Assembly (NCBI RefSeq): GCF_016613535.2
Contig: NZ_CP071518.1
Coordinates: 3,658,001-3,722,000 of the forward strand
Source: Lysobacter solisilvae
GTDB taxonomy: Bacteria > Pseudomonadota > Gammaproteobacteria > Xanthomonadales > Xanthomonadaceae
Direction: 5' to 3'
Length of the DNA: 64,000 nucleotides
This document shows, in pieces, positions 46,874 through 55,924 of this stretch. Within the stretch, counting starts at the first letter, position 1. The number at the start of each line of letters is the position of its first letter. Made by a program: the position numbers and the translations under genes. A model generated the notes under the pieces. The model was not told the DNA's origin, did no database searches, and saw nothing but the letters and a program-made list of their open reading frames with translations.

Positions 46874-48202
46874 TTACCTCTCGAACATCGCGATCGATTC
46901 CACGTGCGCAGTGTGCGGAAACATGTCCATCACGCCCGCGGCACGCAGTTTCCAGCCGTGCTGGTTGACCAGGTAGCCCGCGTCGCGCGCGAGCGAGGCC
47001 GGGTGGCAGCTGACGTAGACGATGCGGCGGAACTGCTTGAGTGGCAACTGGGTGAGGACGAAGTCGGCGCCCGAACGCGGCGGGTCGAGCAGCAGGCGAT
47101 CGAAGCCCTCGCGCATCCACGTGTGGTCGCTCAGATCCTTGCCCAGGTCGGCGGCATGGAACTGGGCGTTGGCGATGCCGTTGTGCTCGGCGTTCTCGCG
47201 CGCGCGGCGCACCAGGCCGGCCTCGCCTTCCACGCCCACCACCTCGCGCACGCGGCGCGCCAGCGGCAGGGTGAAGTTGCCCAGGCCACAGAACAGGTCG
47301 AGCACGCGGTCGCCCGGCTGCGGATCGAGCAGGTCGAGGGTGGACTGGATCATGCGGGTGTTGAGCCCGGCGTTGACCTGGATGAAGTCCAGCGGACGGA
47401 ACAGGAACTCGACGTCCCACTCGGGCAGCCGGAACGCCAGGCGCGGATTGGCCGGCCACAGCGGGTGCACGGTGTCCACGCCGCCGGGCTGCAGGAAGAT
47501 CGCGAAGCCCTCGCGCTGGCCGAAGGCCGTCAGTGCGTCGCGATCGGCGTCGGACAGCGGGCTGAGGTGGCGGAAGGTCAGCGCGATGCCGCTGAAGCCA
47601 TCGGCCTGCGGGTCGCCGGCGATGAACTCGATCTGCGGGATGTCGCGGCGCGCCTGCAGTCCGTCCACCAGTTGCGCCAGGCCGGTGATGCGGCCGCCGA
47701 TCTGCTCGATGACCGTGTGGCACTGGCTGAGGTCGGCGACGAAGCGTGGGTCGTTCTCGCGGAAGCCGACGAGGGTCTTTTCCTTCTTCTCGACCCGTCG
47801 CACCGAGAACCGTCCCTTGCGGCGATAGCCCCACTGGCGGTCCACCAGCGGCGGCAGCACGCGTTCGGGCGTGACGTGGCCGATGCGTTCCAGGTTTTCC
47901 ATCAGCACGCGCTGCTTGGCCAGGATCTGCTGGCTCTCATCCAGGTGCTGCAGCGCGCAGCCGCCGCAGGTGCCGAAATGCGGGCAACGGGGCTGGACGC
48001 GGTCGGGGCTGGCCTGCAGGACCTCCAGCGTGGCCGCTTCGTCGAAGTGGCGCGACCGCGAAGTCTGTTTGGCCATCACGCGTTCGCCGGGCAGCGCACC
48101 GGCGATGAAGATGGCCTTGCCGTCGCGGCGCGCGACGCCGCGGCCGTCGTGGGTCAGGCCGGTGATTTCAATTTCGAAGGGCGTCTGGTCGATGCGGGCC
48201 AC
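46874..48202 (-). CDS. rlmD: 23S rRNA (uracil(1939)-C(5))-methyltransferase
   Basis: 442 aa. SAM-dependent methylation of U1939. The N-terminal TRAM domain (FEIEITGLTHDGRGVARRDGK) is followed by Fe-S cysteines C73, C79 and C82 (CPHFGTCGGC) and a fourth in LSQCHTV. The Rossmann motif is VLDLFCGLGNFTLPLA and the catalytic Cys is in VYVSCHPASLARD near the C-terminus. The start MARIDQTPFEI fits. Upstream neighbour is ydbL. Confidence 0.95.
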   Translation of the reverse strand: MARIDQTPFEIEITGLTHDGRGVARRDGKAIFIAGALPGERVMAKQTSRSRHFDEAATLEVLQASPDRVQPRCPHFGTCGGCALQHLDESQQILAKQRVLMENLERIGHVTPERVLPPLVDRQWGYRRKGRFSVRRVEKKEKTLVGFRENDPRFVADLSQCHTVIEQIGGRITGLAQLVDGLQARRDIPQIEFIAGDPQADGFSGIALTFRHLSPLSDADRDALTAFGQREGFAIFLQPGGVDTVHPLWPANPRLAFRLPEWDVEFLFRPLDFIQVNAGLNTRMIQSTLDLLDPQPGDRVLDLFCGLGNFTLPLARRVREVVGVEGEAGLVRRARENAEHNGIANAQFHAADLGKDLSDHTWMREGFDRLLLDPPRSGADFVLTQLPLKQFRRIVYVSCHPASLARDAGYLVNQHGWKLRAAGVMDMFPHTAHVESIAMFER

Positions 48203-48306
48203 GGGGACACTGCCGGGATTGCGAAGCCGGCTATTGTCGCAGAAGCGCCTGCGCGCCCTGCCCCGCGGCCGCCATGCACCCGGGCACCCCGCGGGAACAG
48301 CCCCCG

Positions 48307-48340
48307 AAAACGCGGACGGCCCGCGCAGGGCGGGCCGTCC
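48307..48340 (-). terminator. stem-loop terminator of the ydbL gene
   Basis: 11-bp perfect stem GGACGGCCCGC/GCGGGCCGTCC with a 5-base loop; minus-strand sequence then has GCGTTTTC. It starts 35 bases past the ydbL stop. Confidence 0.7.
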
Positions 48341-48374
48341 GGAGGCGCAGGGCTGGCTCGGCCTTACTTCCGCT

Positions 48375-48998
48375 TCACTTCTGCTTCCAGGCCCCGCCGC
48401 TCTGGTACCACCAGCCGCTGCGGGCGCTGGCGATCCACTGCTTGGCGAAAACGTCGCGGATCTGGGCCTCCCATTCGGGGTGCCCGTTGGCCACGGCCAC
48501 CTCGCGGTAGACCGCCTTGCGGTCGCGGTTGTCGTCGGCGACGGCCTGGTTGACGGCGACGCGGTCCTTCAGCGCCAGCTTGCCGGCGTCACGCACGACG
48601 ATGGTGCCGTCGCCCGCGAAACCCAGCGCGCCCGCGTCGAAGCCCGCGCGCAGGTCCTTGTCGAAACGCCCGGCCATGCGCGCCTGGATGGCCTGGATGG
48701 CCGGCGTCTTGATGGTGATGTCCGGCTGCGACTGCGCGTGGGCGGAACCGATGCCGACCAGCGACAGCAGGTCCACGTGGGCCAGCAGATGCTCCAGGCC
48801 CTGCGCCGGCTGCATCGCCATGCCACCGCCCTCGCCCGGCTTGGCCGGCTCCTGGGCTTTGTCGGCTTCCTCGCCGATCACCTTCTCGACGAATTCCTTG
48901 GCCGCTTCCTTCGCCTCCGCGGCGGGAAAGTAGACGTTGATGGTGACGCAGGCCGTGAGTACGACGGCGGCGACGGGCAGTCCGAGGAGGCGGCGCAT
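48375..48998 (-). CDS. YdbL/DUF1318 protein with a lipoprotein N-terminus
   Basis: 207 aa. A lipoprotein signal (VVLTAC, Cys17) is followed by VTINVYFPAAEAKEAAKEF, a linker and a C-terminal DUF1318 domain (about 105-200, DRVAVNQAVADDNRDRKAVYREVA followed by AIASARSG-like and WWYQSGG). E. coli has a small lipoprotein YnbE and a separate YdbL; here the lipobox and the YdbL domain lie in one protein, and no other ynbE is seen between the genes. It follows the ydbH-like gene with a 166-base repeat-bearing spacer, in the ydbH-ynbE-ydbL order. Probable role: chaperone or partner of the AsmA-like YdbH in envelope lipid transport. Confidence 0.82.
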   Translation of the reverse strand: MRRLLGLPVAAVVLTACVTINVYFPAAEAKEAAKEFVEKVIGEEADKAQEPAKPGEGGGMAMQPAQGLEHLLAHVDLLSLVGIGSAHAQSQPDITIKTPAIQAIQARMAGRFDKDLRAGFDAGALGFAGDGTIVVRDAGKLALKDRVAVNQAVADDNRDRKAVYREVAVANGHPEWEAQIRDVFAKQWIASARSGWWYQSGGAWKQK

Positions 48999-49069
48999 TG
49001 CAGGTTCTCCGAGAGTTGTACGGGCCGGACGTCGGCCGGAAATTGCGGGTGGGATCGGGAAGTGGGATC

Positions 49070-49137
49070 GGGGAATGGAATCGGGGAATGGAATCGGTCG
49101 CTGGAATCAGGAATCAGGAATCAGGAATCAGGAATCG
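49070..49137. repeat. short tandem repeats between ydbH and ydbL
   Basis: Two perfect 13-base copies of GGGGAATGGAATC (49070-49095), then GGAATCA four times and GGAATCG once at 49103-49137 (7-base unit). They lie in the spacer between two cotranscribed genes. Confidence 0.9.
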
Positions 49138-49164
49138 GCGGTGGTGAAGCCGGACGCGGCCACT

Positions 49165-51189
49165 CTACTGGACGACGGGTTTCACCTCGCCCTGGCCGAT
49201 GGCGCCCAGGCGCTCGACCAGCGTGGGCCAGTCGACCTGGCGGTTGAAACCCACCACCGTGAGCCGCGGCAGGCCCGAACCTTCGACGATAATAAATCCC
49301 TGTCCCGCTGAACCAAGCCCGTCCATGGCGCACACGTCGTCGGCGAGGTGGCAGTCGATCCCGATCCGGCGGTAGCCGAAATCGTCGAAGAAGCCGATCA
49401 GCCGTGACTGCAGCGAAGTGACGACACTGGCGTCGCCCACGCTCGACAGGTCCTGCACGGCGCGCTGGCTGATGCGCTGGCGCGTGCCCTTCGCGCGCGC
49501 GGCGGCGCGGTCGGTGCGCAGACTGGCGTCGAAGGCGACCGCCTGCCAGTCGACCATGCGCAATGCGCCGATGCGACCATCGAGCCGGCCCGAGACGCTG
49601 CCGAAGCCGAACACGCCGGTGAGGGATTCCATGTCCAAGTCGTCCAGTTCCACGTCGGCCGACAGCGTGGGCGCCACGCCGAAGGGCCGTTCCATCGCCA
49701 GGCTCGACACCGACACGCTGCCGTCGAAGATCTGCATGGACAGGCCGCCGTCGAAGACCAGCGTCTCGTTCACGTAATGCGCCTGCGGGATCGACCCGGT
49801 GAGCTGGCCGGTGAAGGCAGGCCATTGCAGGGCCTTGGCCAACTGGGCGACGTCCAGCTGCTCCAGGCTCATGCCGAAACGCACGTCCAGGCCCTGCCCG
49901 GCGGAGGGGGGACGCAGGCGCAGCTGGTCGAAGCGGATCTGGCCGCCGAGCATGGGCAGCACGATCGGCGCCCGCGAGCGCAGCTCACCCCCGCTGCTGT
50001 CCAGCGGAATCCGCGCGGCACCGAAATTGAGTCCGTAGAGCTGGCCCGATTGCCACTGCAGCTCCGATGTCGCGGTGCCTGAGGACGACAGGCGCACGTC
50101 ACCCTCGAGCTGATGGAAGCCGAAGCGCTGCTGCGGATCGTCGATGTCCACCGCGCGCAGGACGACGTCGAAATCCGTCAACGCGCCGTCGCGCACGTGC
50201 AGTCCGGCGTCGGCCGCACCGCGCAGCGCGATGTCGGATACGCCGGCCACGCCCAGCAGGCCGGTCAGGTAGGCGTCGCGCAACGGCGCCAGGTCGGGAG
50301 TCTCCAGGCGCAGGTCGAGCGTGCGCAGGGAGGCATCCGGTCCGAGCGTGGCCGTGCCCTGCGCGGTGAGGATGCCCGGGTCGCGCCAGGAGAGCGTGGG
50401 CACCTGCCATTCGTTGCCCGCCTGCACGGCGTCCAGTTGCAGTGCCACGCGTCGCTGGCCCAGGGCGATGTACGCGTTGCCGAACAGCAGTTCTCCGCCG
50501 CGCAGGAAACCGTCCACCCGCACGCGATCGCGTTCTGCGAAGCTCAGGTCCAGGTTGAGGGAGGCGGCCAGGTTCTCCGCCGCGGTCAGGCCATCGGCCG
50601 TGTCGAGGGCACCACCGGCGAGCGTGAGCGGCCCGGTCACCCGCAACGGCGCGTTGGCCGCGGCGATGACCTGCATCCGGCCGTCCAGCGTGCCCGCCTT
50701 GAGGTTGCCCGCGGGCCAGGCCTGCGCGAGCAGGGCCTGGGTCCAGACCAGCGGCACGTGGGTGAGATCGATGTCGGTGATGTCCGGCGTGGCCGCGCTG
50801 CGATGCACGCCCAGTCGCGCGCCGCCACGGCGCAGCTCCACATCGGTGGTGGCCGGGCCCAGGGCCAGGTGCAACATCGCCGGCGCGCCGCGCCCCTGGC
50901 GTATCGCCCCATCGCAACGCCATCCGCCCTGGCCGTCGCGGTGCAGCGGACAACGCCAGTCCAGGTCGGTGAAGCGATAGCCCAGGTCGGCCGCCGCCAC
51001 GCGCCGCGCCTGCAGCCGCAATTGCCCCTGCGCGGCCTGGGCGGGCCAATCCAGCTGCACGCGCACGCCTTCCAGCGTCGCCACCGGGGTGATGACGCGG
51101 CCGATGCGCGCCGTCATCGCGCGCGCATGCGCACCGCCGGCCAGGGCCAGCAGCAGGCATACAGCGGTGAGGCGTACCATCGCGCGCAT
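49165..51189 (-). CDS. YdbH-family AsmA-like envelope protein
   Basis: 674 aa. The family bridges the periplasm as a beta-rich groove and carries phospholipids towards the outer membrane with TamB and YhdP. The C-terminal part is highly typical: SVSGRLDGRIGALRMVDWQ, QRISQRAVQDLSSVGDA, SRLIGFFDDFGYRRIGIDC and LPRLTVVGFNRQVDWP. It is shorter than E. coli YdbH (about 880 aa). The N-terminal hydrophobic run ends in AGGAHARA, a possible signal-peptidase site, whereas an uncleaved anchor is expected. Starts at 51189 and 51180 are both possible. It is divergent from the REC-HPt gene (35 bases). Confidence 0.85.
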   Translation of the reverse strand: MRAMVRLTAVCLLLALAGGAHARAMTARIGRVITPVATLEGVRVQLDWPAQAAQGQLRLQARRVAAADLGYRFTDLDWRCPLHRDGQGGWRCDGAIRQGRGAPAMLHLALGPATTDVELRRGGARLGVHRSAATPDITDIDLTHVPLVWTQALLAQAWPAGNLKAGTLDGRMQVIAAANAPLRVTGPLTLAGGALDTADGLTAAENLAASLNLDLSFAERDRVRVDGFLRGGELLFGNAYIALGQRRVALQLDAVQAGNEWQVPTLSWRDPGILTAQGTATLGPDASLRTLDLRLETPDLAPLRDAYLTGLLGVAGVSDIALRGAADAGLHVRDGALTDFDVVLRAVDIDDPQQRFGFHQLEGDVRLSSSGTATSELQWQSGQLYGLNFGAARIPLDSSGGELRSRAPIVLPMLGGQIRFDQLRLRPPSAGQGLDVRFGMSLEQLDVAQLAKALQWPAFTGQLTGSIPQAHYVNETLVFDGGLSMQIFDGSVSVSSLAMERPFGVAPTLSADVELDDLDMESLTGVFGFGSVSGRLDGRIGALRMVDWQAVAFDASLRTDRAAARAKGTRQRISQRAVQDLSSVGDASVVTSLQSRLIGFFDDFGYRRIGIDCHLADDVCAMDGLGSAGQGFIIVEGSGLPRLTVVGFNRQVDWPTLVERLGAIGQGEVKPVVQ

Positions 51190-51224
51190 CGGGCAAGGAT
51201 ACCCATGACGAAGGCAAGGACCGC

Positions 51225-51992
51225 ATGACGACGACACGGCTGCTGCTGGTCGAGGACGATCCCACCAGCCTCGAGTTCCTGCGCACGGCCCTGATGGCGT
51301 TGCCTGCTTGGGTCGACAGCGCGACCAGCCTCGCCACGGCCGTCGCGCTGGCACGGACGCGACGCCACGACCTGTGGCTGATCGATGCCCACCTGCCCGA
51401 TGGCGATGGCGCCCAGCTGCTGGCGTGCCTGCGATCGATGGACGCCTGCGTGCCAGCGCTGGCGCACACCGCCACGACCGATCACGGCATCATCCGCGGC
51501 CTGCTTGCACAGGGCTTCGCCGACGTGATCACCAAGCCCGTGACGGCGGCACGCCTGCGCGAGCGGGTGGCCCCGCATCTGCAGCGTGGCGGGCAGGCCG
51601 CAGCGCCGCGGCATCCGCACGTGGAGACGACCGACGACGGCGCGCCGGCGTGGGACGACACGGTGCCCGTATGGGATGACGCGGCGGCCGCCGCGGCCTT
51701 GAATGGAAACCTGGCCCACGTGGCCGCGCTGCGCGGCCTGTTCGTGGCGGAACTGCGCGGCGCCTGCGAGGCGGTGCTCGCAGCGGCGCAAGCCGGTCAC
51801 ACCGAGGCGATGGCCGCACAGCTGCACCGGTTGCGCGCAAGCTGCGGGTTCACGGGTGCCAGGTTGCTGGGCGACGCGGCGCGCGCACTGCACGCCGCCG
51901 GCATCACGCCGGAACGACTGGAGCGTTTCGAGTCCGCCACGCGGCGCACGCTGGCGGCGTCGGCGGAATTGCGGATCGAACGCACCTGGTGA
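51225..51992 (+). CDS. response regulator with C-terminal HPt domain
   Basis: 255 aa. The receiver domain (1-120) has phosphoacceptor Asp54 in LWLIDAHLPDG, acidic cluster VEDDP and Lys104 in ITKPV. A linker is followed by an HPt four-helix domain (about 160-250), whose phosphorylatable His is H201 in AAQLHRLRASCGF. There is no output DNA-binding domain, so it acts within a phosphorelay or by protein contact. No histidine kinase is nearby, hence an orphan. It is divergent from ydbH and convergent with recO. Confidence 0.87.
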   Translation: MTTTRLLLVEDDPTSLEFLRTALMALPAWVDSATSLATAVALARTRRHDLWLIDAHLPDGDGAQLLACLRSMDACVPALAHTATTDHGIIRGLLAQGFADVITKPVTAARLRERVAPHLQRGGQAAAPRHPHVETTDDGAPAWDDTVPVWDDAAAAAALNGNLAHVAALRGLFVAELRGACEAVLAAAQAGHTEAMAAQLHRLRASCGFTGARLLGDAARALHAAGITPERLERFESATRRTLAASAELRIERTW

Positions 51993-52059
51993 GCGCCTGC
52001 GGTCTGCCTGGCCGATCGCATCCAAGTCCATCGGCGTGCGCACGTGGCGCAACGCGTCG

Positions 52060-52800
52060 TCACTCCTGCCGGGGCGGCGTCACGACGCGGGCAAGTTCGC
52101 CAAGCATGGTCCACGACGCCAGGCCGCGCGGGCCGAGGTGGTGGGCGATGACTTCGCGCAGGGGCCGCCGCAGGCTGGCCAGGTCGTCATCGGGTGGGCG
52201 CTCGTCGCTGCCCAGTGCCAGCAGCGCGCGTCCGGTCGCCGCAGCACGACGATCGGCCTCGCCACGATCGAGCAGAAGGCGGCGCGGGCCGTGCTCGGGT
52301 TCCAGCCGATAGCGCGCGGCGGGGTCGATGTCGGCGCCCTCGCCGTCGACCGTCCATTCGAACCCCAGGCCCAGGCCTTCGAGAAGATCCCGCTCGAAAC
52401 GACGCAGGGTCCAGGCCAGCGATTCGCCCTGCCCCAATCGATCGCGCGCCTGCGCATAGGCGCCGAACACTTCGTCGGACGGGTCGCCGCGCGGCGCCAT
52501 GCGCAGGGTCAGCTCGTTGAGGTAGAAGCCGGCCAGCAGCGCGTCGCCGGCGAGACGGGGAGCGGCGTCCAGGGCTTCGGCCGCACTGAGCGTGGCCAGT
52601 TCGCCACGCTGCACGGCATCGAACCGGATGTACTGCAGCGGCTGCAGGGCCGCACGCAACAGCTGCCGCTTGGGCCCGTGCACGCCGCGGGCGACCAGCC
52701 CCAGCCGTCCATGGGCGGCGCTGAGGACCTCCACCAGCAGGCTGGTTTCCCGCCAGGGCCGGGTGTGCAGGACGAAGGCGGGTTCGGCGGACAGGCGCAT
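52060..52800 (-). CDS. recO: DNA repair protein RecO
   Basis: 246 aa from [20 protein letters not shown]; an upstream ATG at 52842 would add 14 Pro/Arg-rich residues. RecO loads RecA with RecR in recombination repair. The N-terminal OB fold ([21 protein letters not shown]) and the helical C-terminal part ([18 protein letters not shown]) are typical. It lacks the zinc-finger cysteines, as in many gammaproteobacteria. It is last in the lepA-lepB-rnc-era-recO series, 93 bases after era. Confidence 0.92.
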   Translation of the reverse strand: MRLSAEPAFVLHTRPWRETSLLVEVLSAAHGRLGLVARGVHGPKRQLLRAALQPLQYIRFDAVQRGELATLSAAEALDAAPRLAGDALLAGFYLNELTLRMAPRGDPSDEVFGAYAQARDRLGQGESLAWTLRRFERDLLEGLGLGFEWTVDGEGADIDPAARYRLEPEHGPRRLLLDRGEADRRAAATGRALLALGSDERPPDDDLASLRRPLREVIAHHLGPRGLASWTMLGELARVVTPPRQE

Positions 52801-52893
52801 GGGGCGGGTGGACCGGGGACGGGGGAGAGGCGTGGATGGCAAGGAACGACGTGTTGATTCGTCCCTCAGTCCTGTGCCGGCTCCACTGTCGCC

Positions 52894-53790
52894 TCAGTCG
52901 TTGTAGCCGAACGCGCGCAGCGCGGCCTCGTCGTCGGACCAGCCTTCGCGCACGCGCACCCAGGTTTCCAGGAACACCTTGGAGCCGAACAGCCGTTCCA
53001 TCTGGAGGCGCGACTTCATGCCGATCTCGCGCAGGCGCTCGCCGCCCTTGCCGATCACGATCAACTTCTGGCCGTCGCGCTCGACCCAGATCACCGCGCC
53101 GATGCGCAGCAGGTTGCCGTCCTCGACGAAACGCTCGATCTCCACGGTGGTCGCATACGGCAGTTCTTCGCCGAGCTGCCGCATGAGCTGTTCGCGCACC
53201 AGTTCGCCGGCGAGGAAACGCTGGCTCTTGTCGGTGATCTCATCCTCGCCGTAAAGCGCGGGTTGTTCGGGCACATGGGTGAGGACGGTCTTCACCAGCG
53301 CTTCCAGGCCGCTGCGCTTGAGCGCGGAGATCGGATGCACGCCGGCGAATTCGCGGCCCTCGCTCACCTTGGCCAGGTAGGGCAGCAGCTTGGTCTTGTC
53401 GGTGATGCGGTCGACCTGGTTGACCACCAGCACCACCGGCAGGCCCGCATCGCGCAGGGCGTCATAGGCCAGCGTGTCCTCGTCGTCCCACTGGCCGGCG
53501 CGCACCACGAGCAGGGCCGCGTCGACGCCTTCCAGCGCGCCGCGCGCGGCGCGGTTCATCAGGCGGTTCATCGCGCGCTTCTGCTCGCGGTGGATGCCGG
53601 GGGTGTCGACCAGCAGCAGCTGCCCTTCCGGGAAGGTCGCGATGCCCAGGAGCCGATGGCGGGTGGTCTGGGGGCGCGGCGAGACGATGCTGACCTTGGC
53701 GCCCACCAGGGCGTTGACCAGGGTCGACTTGCCCACGTTGGGGCGGCCGATGACGGCCACATGGCCGGCGCGGTGAGGGGCTGTATTCAT
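52894..53790 (-). CDS. era: GTPase Era
   Basis: 298 aa. It assembles the 30S ribosome, binding 16S rRNA. G1 [16 protein letters not shown]3 DTPGIH, G4 NQVD and a C-terminal KH domain ([25 protein letters not shown]) are all present. The start [20 protein letters not shown] at 53790 is 60 bases after rnc. Confidence 0.97.
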   Translation of the reverse strand: MNTAPHRAGHVAVIGRPNVGKSTLVNALVGAKVSIVSPRPQTTRHRLLGIATFPEGQLLLVDTPGIHREQKRAMNRLMNRAARGALEGVDAALLVVRAGQWDDEDTLAYDALRDAGLPVVLVVNQVDRITDKTKLLPYLAKVSEGREFAGVHPISALKRSGLEALVKTVLTHVPEQPALYGEDEITDKSQRFLAGELVREQLMRQLGEELPYATTVEIERFVEDGNLLRIGAVIWVERDGQKLIVIGKGGERLREIGMKSRLQMERLFGSKVFLETWVRVREGWSDDEAALRAFGYND

Positions 53791-53850
53791 GGACTGATTG
53801 TAGGCGATGGAGGCGCAGTCCCCGGCGAAACGCCGGATGCGCGCAATGGA

Positions 53851-54507
53851 TCAGTCGACGGCGAGTTCGCGCAGGGCGGCGTCGGCCGCGGCCTGTTCGG
53901 CCGCCCGTCGGGAGTTGCCCTCCCCCTGGGTGACCAGGGCGGGGTGCTGCAGGGTGCAGGTGACCAGGAAGCTCTTCGCGTGCTCTTCGCCGCTCTCCGA
54001 CAGCAGGGCGTAGGTCGGCAGGGGCTTCTGGCGGCCCTGCACCCATTCCTGCAGCCTTGTCTTGGCGTCCTTGCCCACTTTGTGCGGTGGCGGAAGGGCG
54101 GCCATCGCCTCTTCGAACCAGGGCAGCACGGCGGCGCGGCAGGCCTCGAAACCGGCGTCGAGGTAGATGGCGCCGATCAGCGCTTCCAGCGCGTCGGCCA
54201 GGATCGAGTCGCGCCGGTGGCCGCCGGACTTCATTTCCCCCGGACCCAACGTCAGCTGGGAGCCCAGGTCGAGCGTGCGGGCGATGGGGGCGAGCGCGGA
54301 TTCGCGGACCAGTTCGGCACGGGCGCGGGTCAGGGCGCCCTCGTCAGCCTGTGGCCAGCGGGTGTACAGCGCCTCGGCGACCATCAGGTTGACCAGGGCG
54401 TCGCCCAGGAATTCCAGGCGTTCGTTATGCGGTGCTCCGGCGCTGCGGTGGGTCAGCGCCTGGAGCCGGAGTTCAGGACGGGAAAAATGGTGTCCGGAAT
54501 GTCCCAC
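53851..54507 (-). CDS. rnc: ribonuclease III
   Basis: 218 aa. Double-stranded RNA endonuclease for rRNA and regulatory processing. The signature [20 protein letters not shown], catalytic acids in [16 protein letters not shown], and the C-terminal dsRBD ([11 protein letters not shown] ... [17 protein letters not shown]) are complete. The start is a GTG at 54507 that directly abuts the TGA of the DUF4845 gene with no gap, indicating coupled translation. Confidence 0.96.
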   Translation of the reverse strand: MGHSGHHFSRPELRLQALTHRSAGAPHNERLEFLGDALVNLMVAEALYTRWPQADEGALTRARAELVRESALAPIARTLDLGSQLTLGPGEMKSGGHRRDSILADALEALIGAIYLDAGFEACRAAVLPWFEEAMAALPPPHKVGKDAKTRLQEWVQGRQKPLPTYALLSESGEEHAKSFLVTCTLQHPALVTQGEGNSRRAAEQAAADAALRELAVD

Positions 54508-54885
54508 TCACTCGCCTGCCCGACGCTGGATCACCTTCTCGGCGTGGAACTTGGCCACCACGTCCAGGTTCGCGATCATCTCGCGGCGGTTCTCGTAGTC
54601 GACGGTCAACTTATAACCCGTCTCGGCGCGTTCGATCTTCAGATGATCGCGCTTCACGTTCAGCGCGTAGCTCATGTTGAGGCGCTTGAAGAAGAGTTCC
54701 TGGATCTTCTGCGGGCCCTTGTCCACCAGGCCCGGTTCGGACTCCAGGCTGGCCAGCGCCTTCTTCACCGCATAGAACTCGGTGTACATCGGTACGAGCT
54801 TCATGCCGACGTAGATGAACAGACCGGCGACGGCCAGTACGATCACGAACCCGATGAGGGTCATGCCCCGTTGCTTGTGCTTCAT
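54508..54885 (-). CDS. DUF4845 family small membrane protein
   Basis: 125 aa. One N-terminal membrane helix (GMTLIGFVIVLAVAGLFIYVG) resembling a pilin-like prefix RGMTLI, then a small periplasmic part. The family is always found between lepB and rnc in gammaproteobacteria and its role is unknown. The ATG at 54885 follows a good GGGGAGAAG Shine-Dalgarno. It is sandwiched: 31 bases after lepB, zero bases before rnc. Confidence 0.87.
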   Translation of the reverse strand: MKHKQRGMTLIGFVIVLAVAGLFIYVGMKLVPMYTEFYAVKKALASLESEPGLVDKGPQKIQELFFKRLNMSYALNVKRDHLKIERAETGYKLTVDYENRREMIANLDVVAKFHAEKVIQRRAGE

Positions 54886-54916
54886 GCCACTTCTCCCCGT
54901 TTGAGTGCGCTGGCGA

Positions 54917-55720
54917 TTACCGGATGCTGGTCCCGATACGCCGGAATTCGAAGCCCCCGTCAAAACTCATCCAGATCATGAACGCCTTGCCCCTCAACTG
55001 GCGTTCCGGCAGGACGCCCCAGTATCGACTGTCGTCGCTGTGGTCACGGTTGTCCCCCATCACGAAATAGTGCCCCGCCGGAACCTCCCAGTCGCCCTCG
55101 CCTGAATCGAGGAACGGGGAACCGTCGGTTTCCAGGACGGCGTGGGGCCGTCCGGGGAGATTCTCACGCAATTCGGTCGCTCCGGTCATCTCCACGCCCT
55201 TGCCGCGGCCGGTGTAGGTCCCGACCCGCTCGTAGCTGACCACCTCGCCGTTCACGGTGACCTGGTTGTCGTGGTAACCGATGCGGTCGCCCGGCAGGCC
55301 GATCACGCGCTTGATGAAATCCACGCCCTTGTTCGGGTCGTCGGCGCCACGGCCGGGGAAATGGAACACCACCACGTCACCGCGCGCCGGTTCGCCGATG
55401 GCGACGAACTTGGTGTTGCTGATCGGCAGCCGCAGCCCGTAGGCGAACTTGTTGACCAGGATGAAGTCGCCCGTGAGCAGGGTCGGCATCATCGAGTTGG
55501 AAGGAATGCGGAAGGGCTCGGCCACGAAGCTGCGCAGGATCAGCACGATCGCCAGCACCGGGAAGAACGCCTTGGAATAGTCGATGACGACCGGTTCCTC
55601 ACCCTCTTCGAGCAGGCCCGCACTGGCCTTGCGGCGCTTGGCCAGGAACAGCTTGTCCAGCAGCCACACCAGGCCGGTGAACGCGGTCAGGACGACGAGG
55701 ATGATTTCAAACCACTTCAT
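54917..55720 (-). CDS. lepB: signal peptidase I
   Basis: 267 aa, two N-terminal membrane helices. It cleaves signal peptides at the periplasmic face of the inner membrane. The nucleophile Ser76 is in PSNSMMPTL and the general-base Lys137 in DFIKRVIGLPGD. The box E segment GDNRDHSDDSRYWG is complete. A 204-base gap with a stem-loop separates it from the upstream lepA. Confidence 0.96.
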   Translation of the reverse strand: MKWFEIILVVLTAFTGLVWLLDKLFLAKRRKASAGLLEEGEEPVVIDYSKAFFPVLAIVLILRSFVAEPFRIPSNSMMPTLLTGDFILVNKFAYGLRLPISNTKFVAIGEPARGDVVVFHFPGRGADDPNKGVDFIKRVIGLPGDRIGYHDNQVTVNGEVVSYERVGTYTGRGKGVEMTGATELRENLPGRPHAVLETDGSPFLDSGEGDWEVPAGHYFVMGDNRDHSDDSRYWGVLPERQLRGKAFMIWMSFDGGFEFRRIGTSIR

Positions 55721-55889
55721 TTAGAGTCCCTTTGCCAGGAGCCGGAACGGATGCGTGTTGTGCGGGTACGTGGAGCGCGCCACGGCTGACGACCACCCCG
55801 GACACGATGACGGCGCCAGGCGCCGTCGCGCCGAGCATAGCGGGGCAACGGCGGGACATGGAACTGCCCCTTGGCATGGAGACGGGGAA

Positions 55890-55916
55890 GGCACGGCGGC
55901 CGGGGGGCGCCGTGCC
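55890..55916 (-). terminator. stem-loop downstream of lepA
   Basis: 9-bp stem GGCACGGCG/CGCCGTGCC with a 9-base G-rich loop, 8 bases past the lepA stop. No T-run, so it may be only a partial attenuator before lepB. Confidence 0.35.
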
Positions 55917-55924
55917 CGGAAGCA

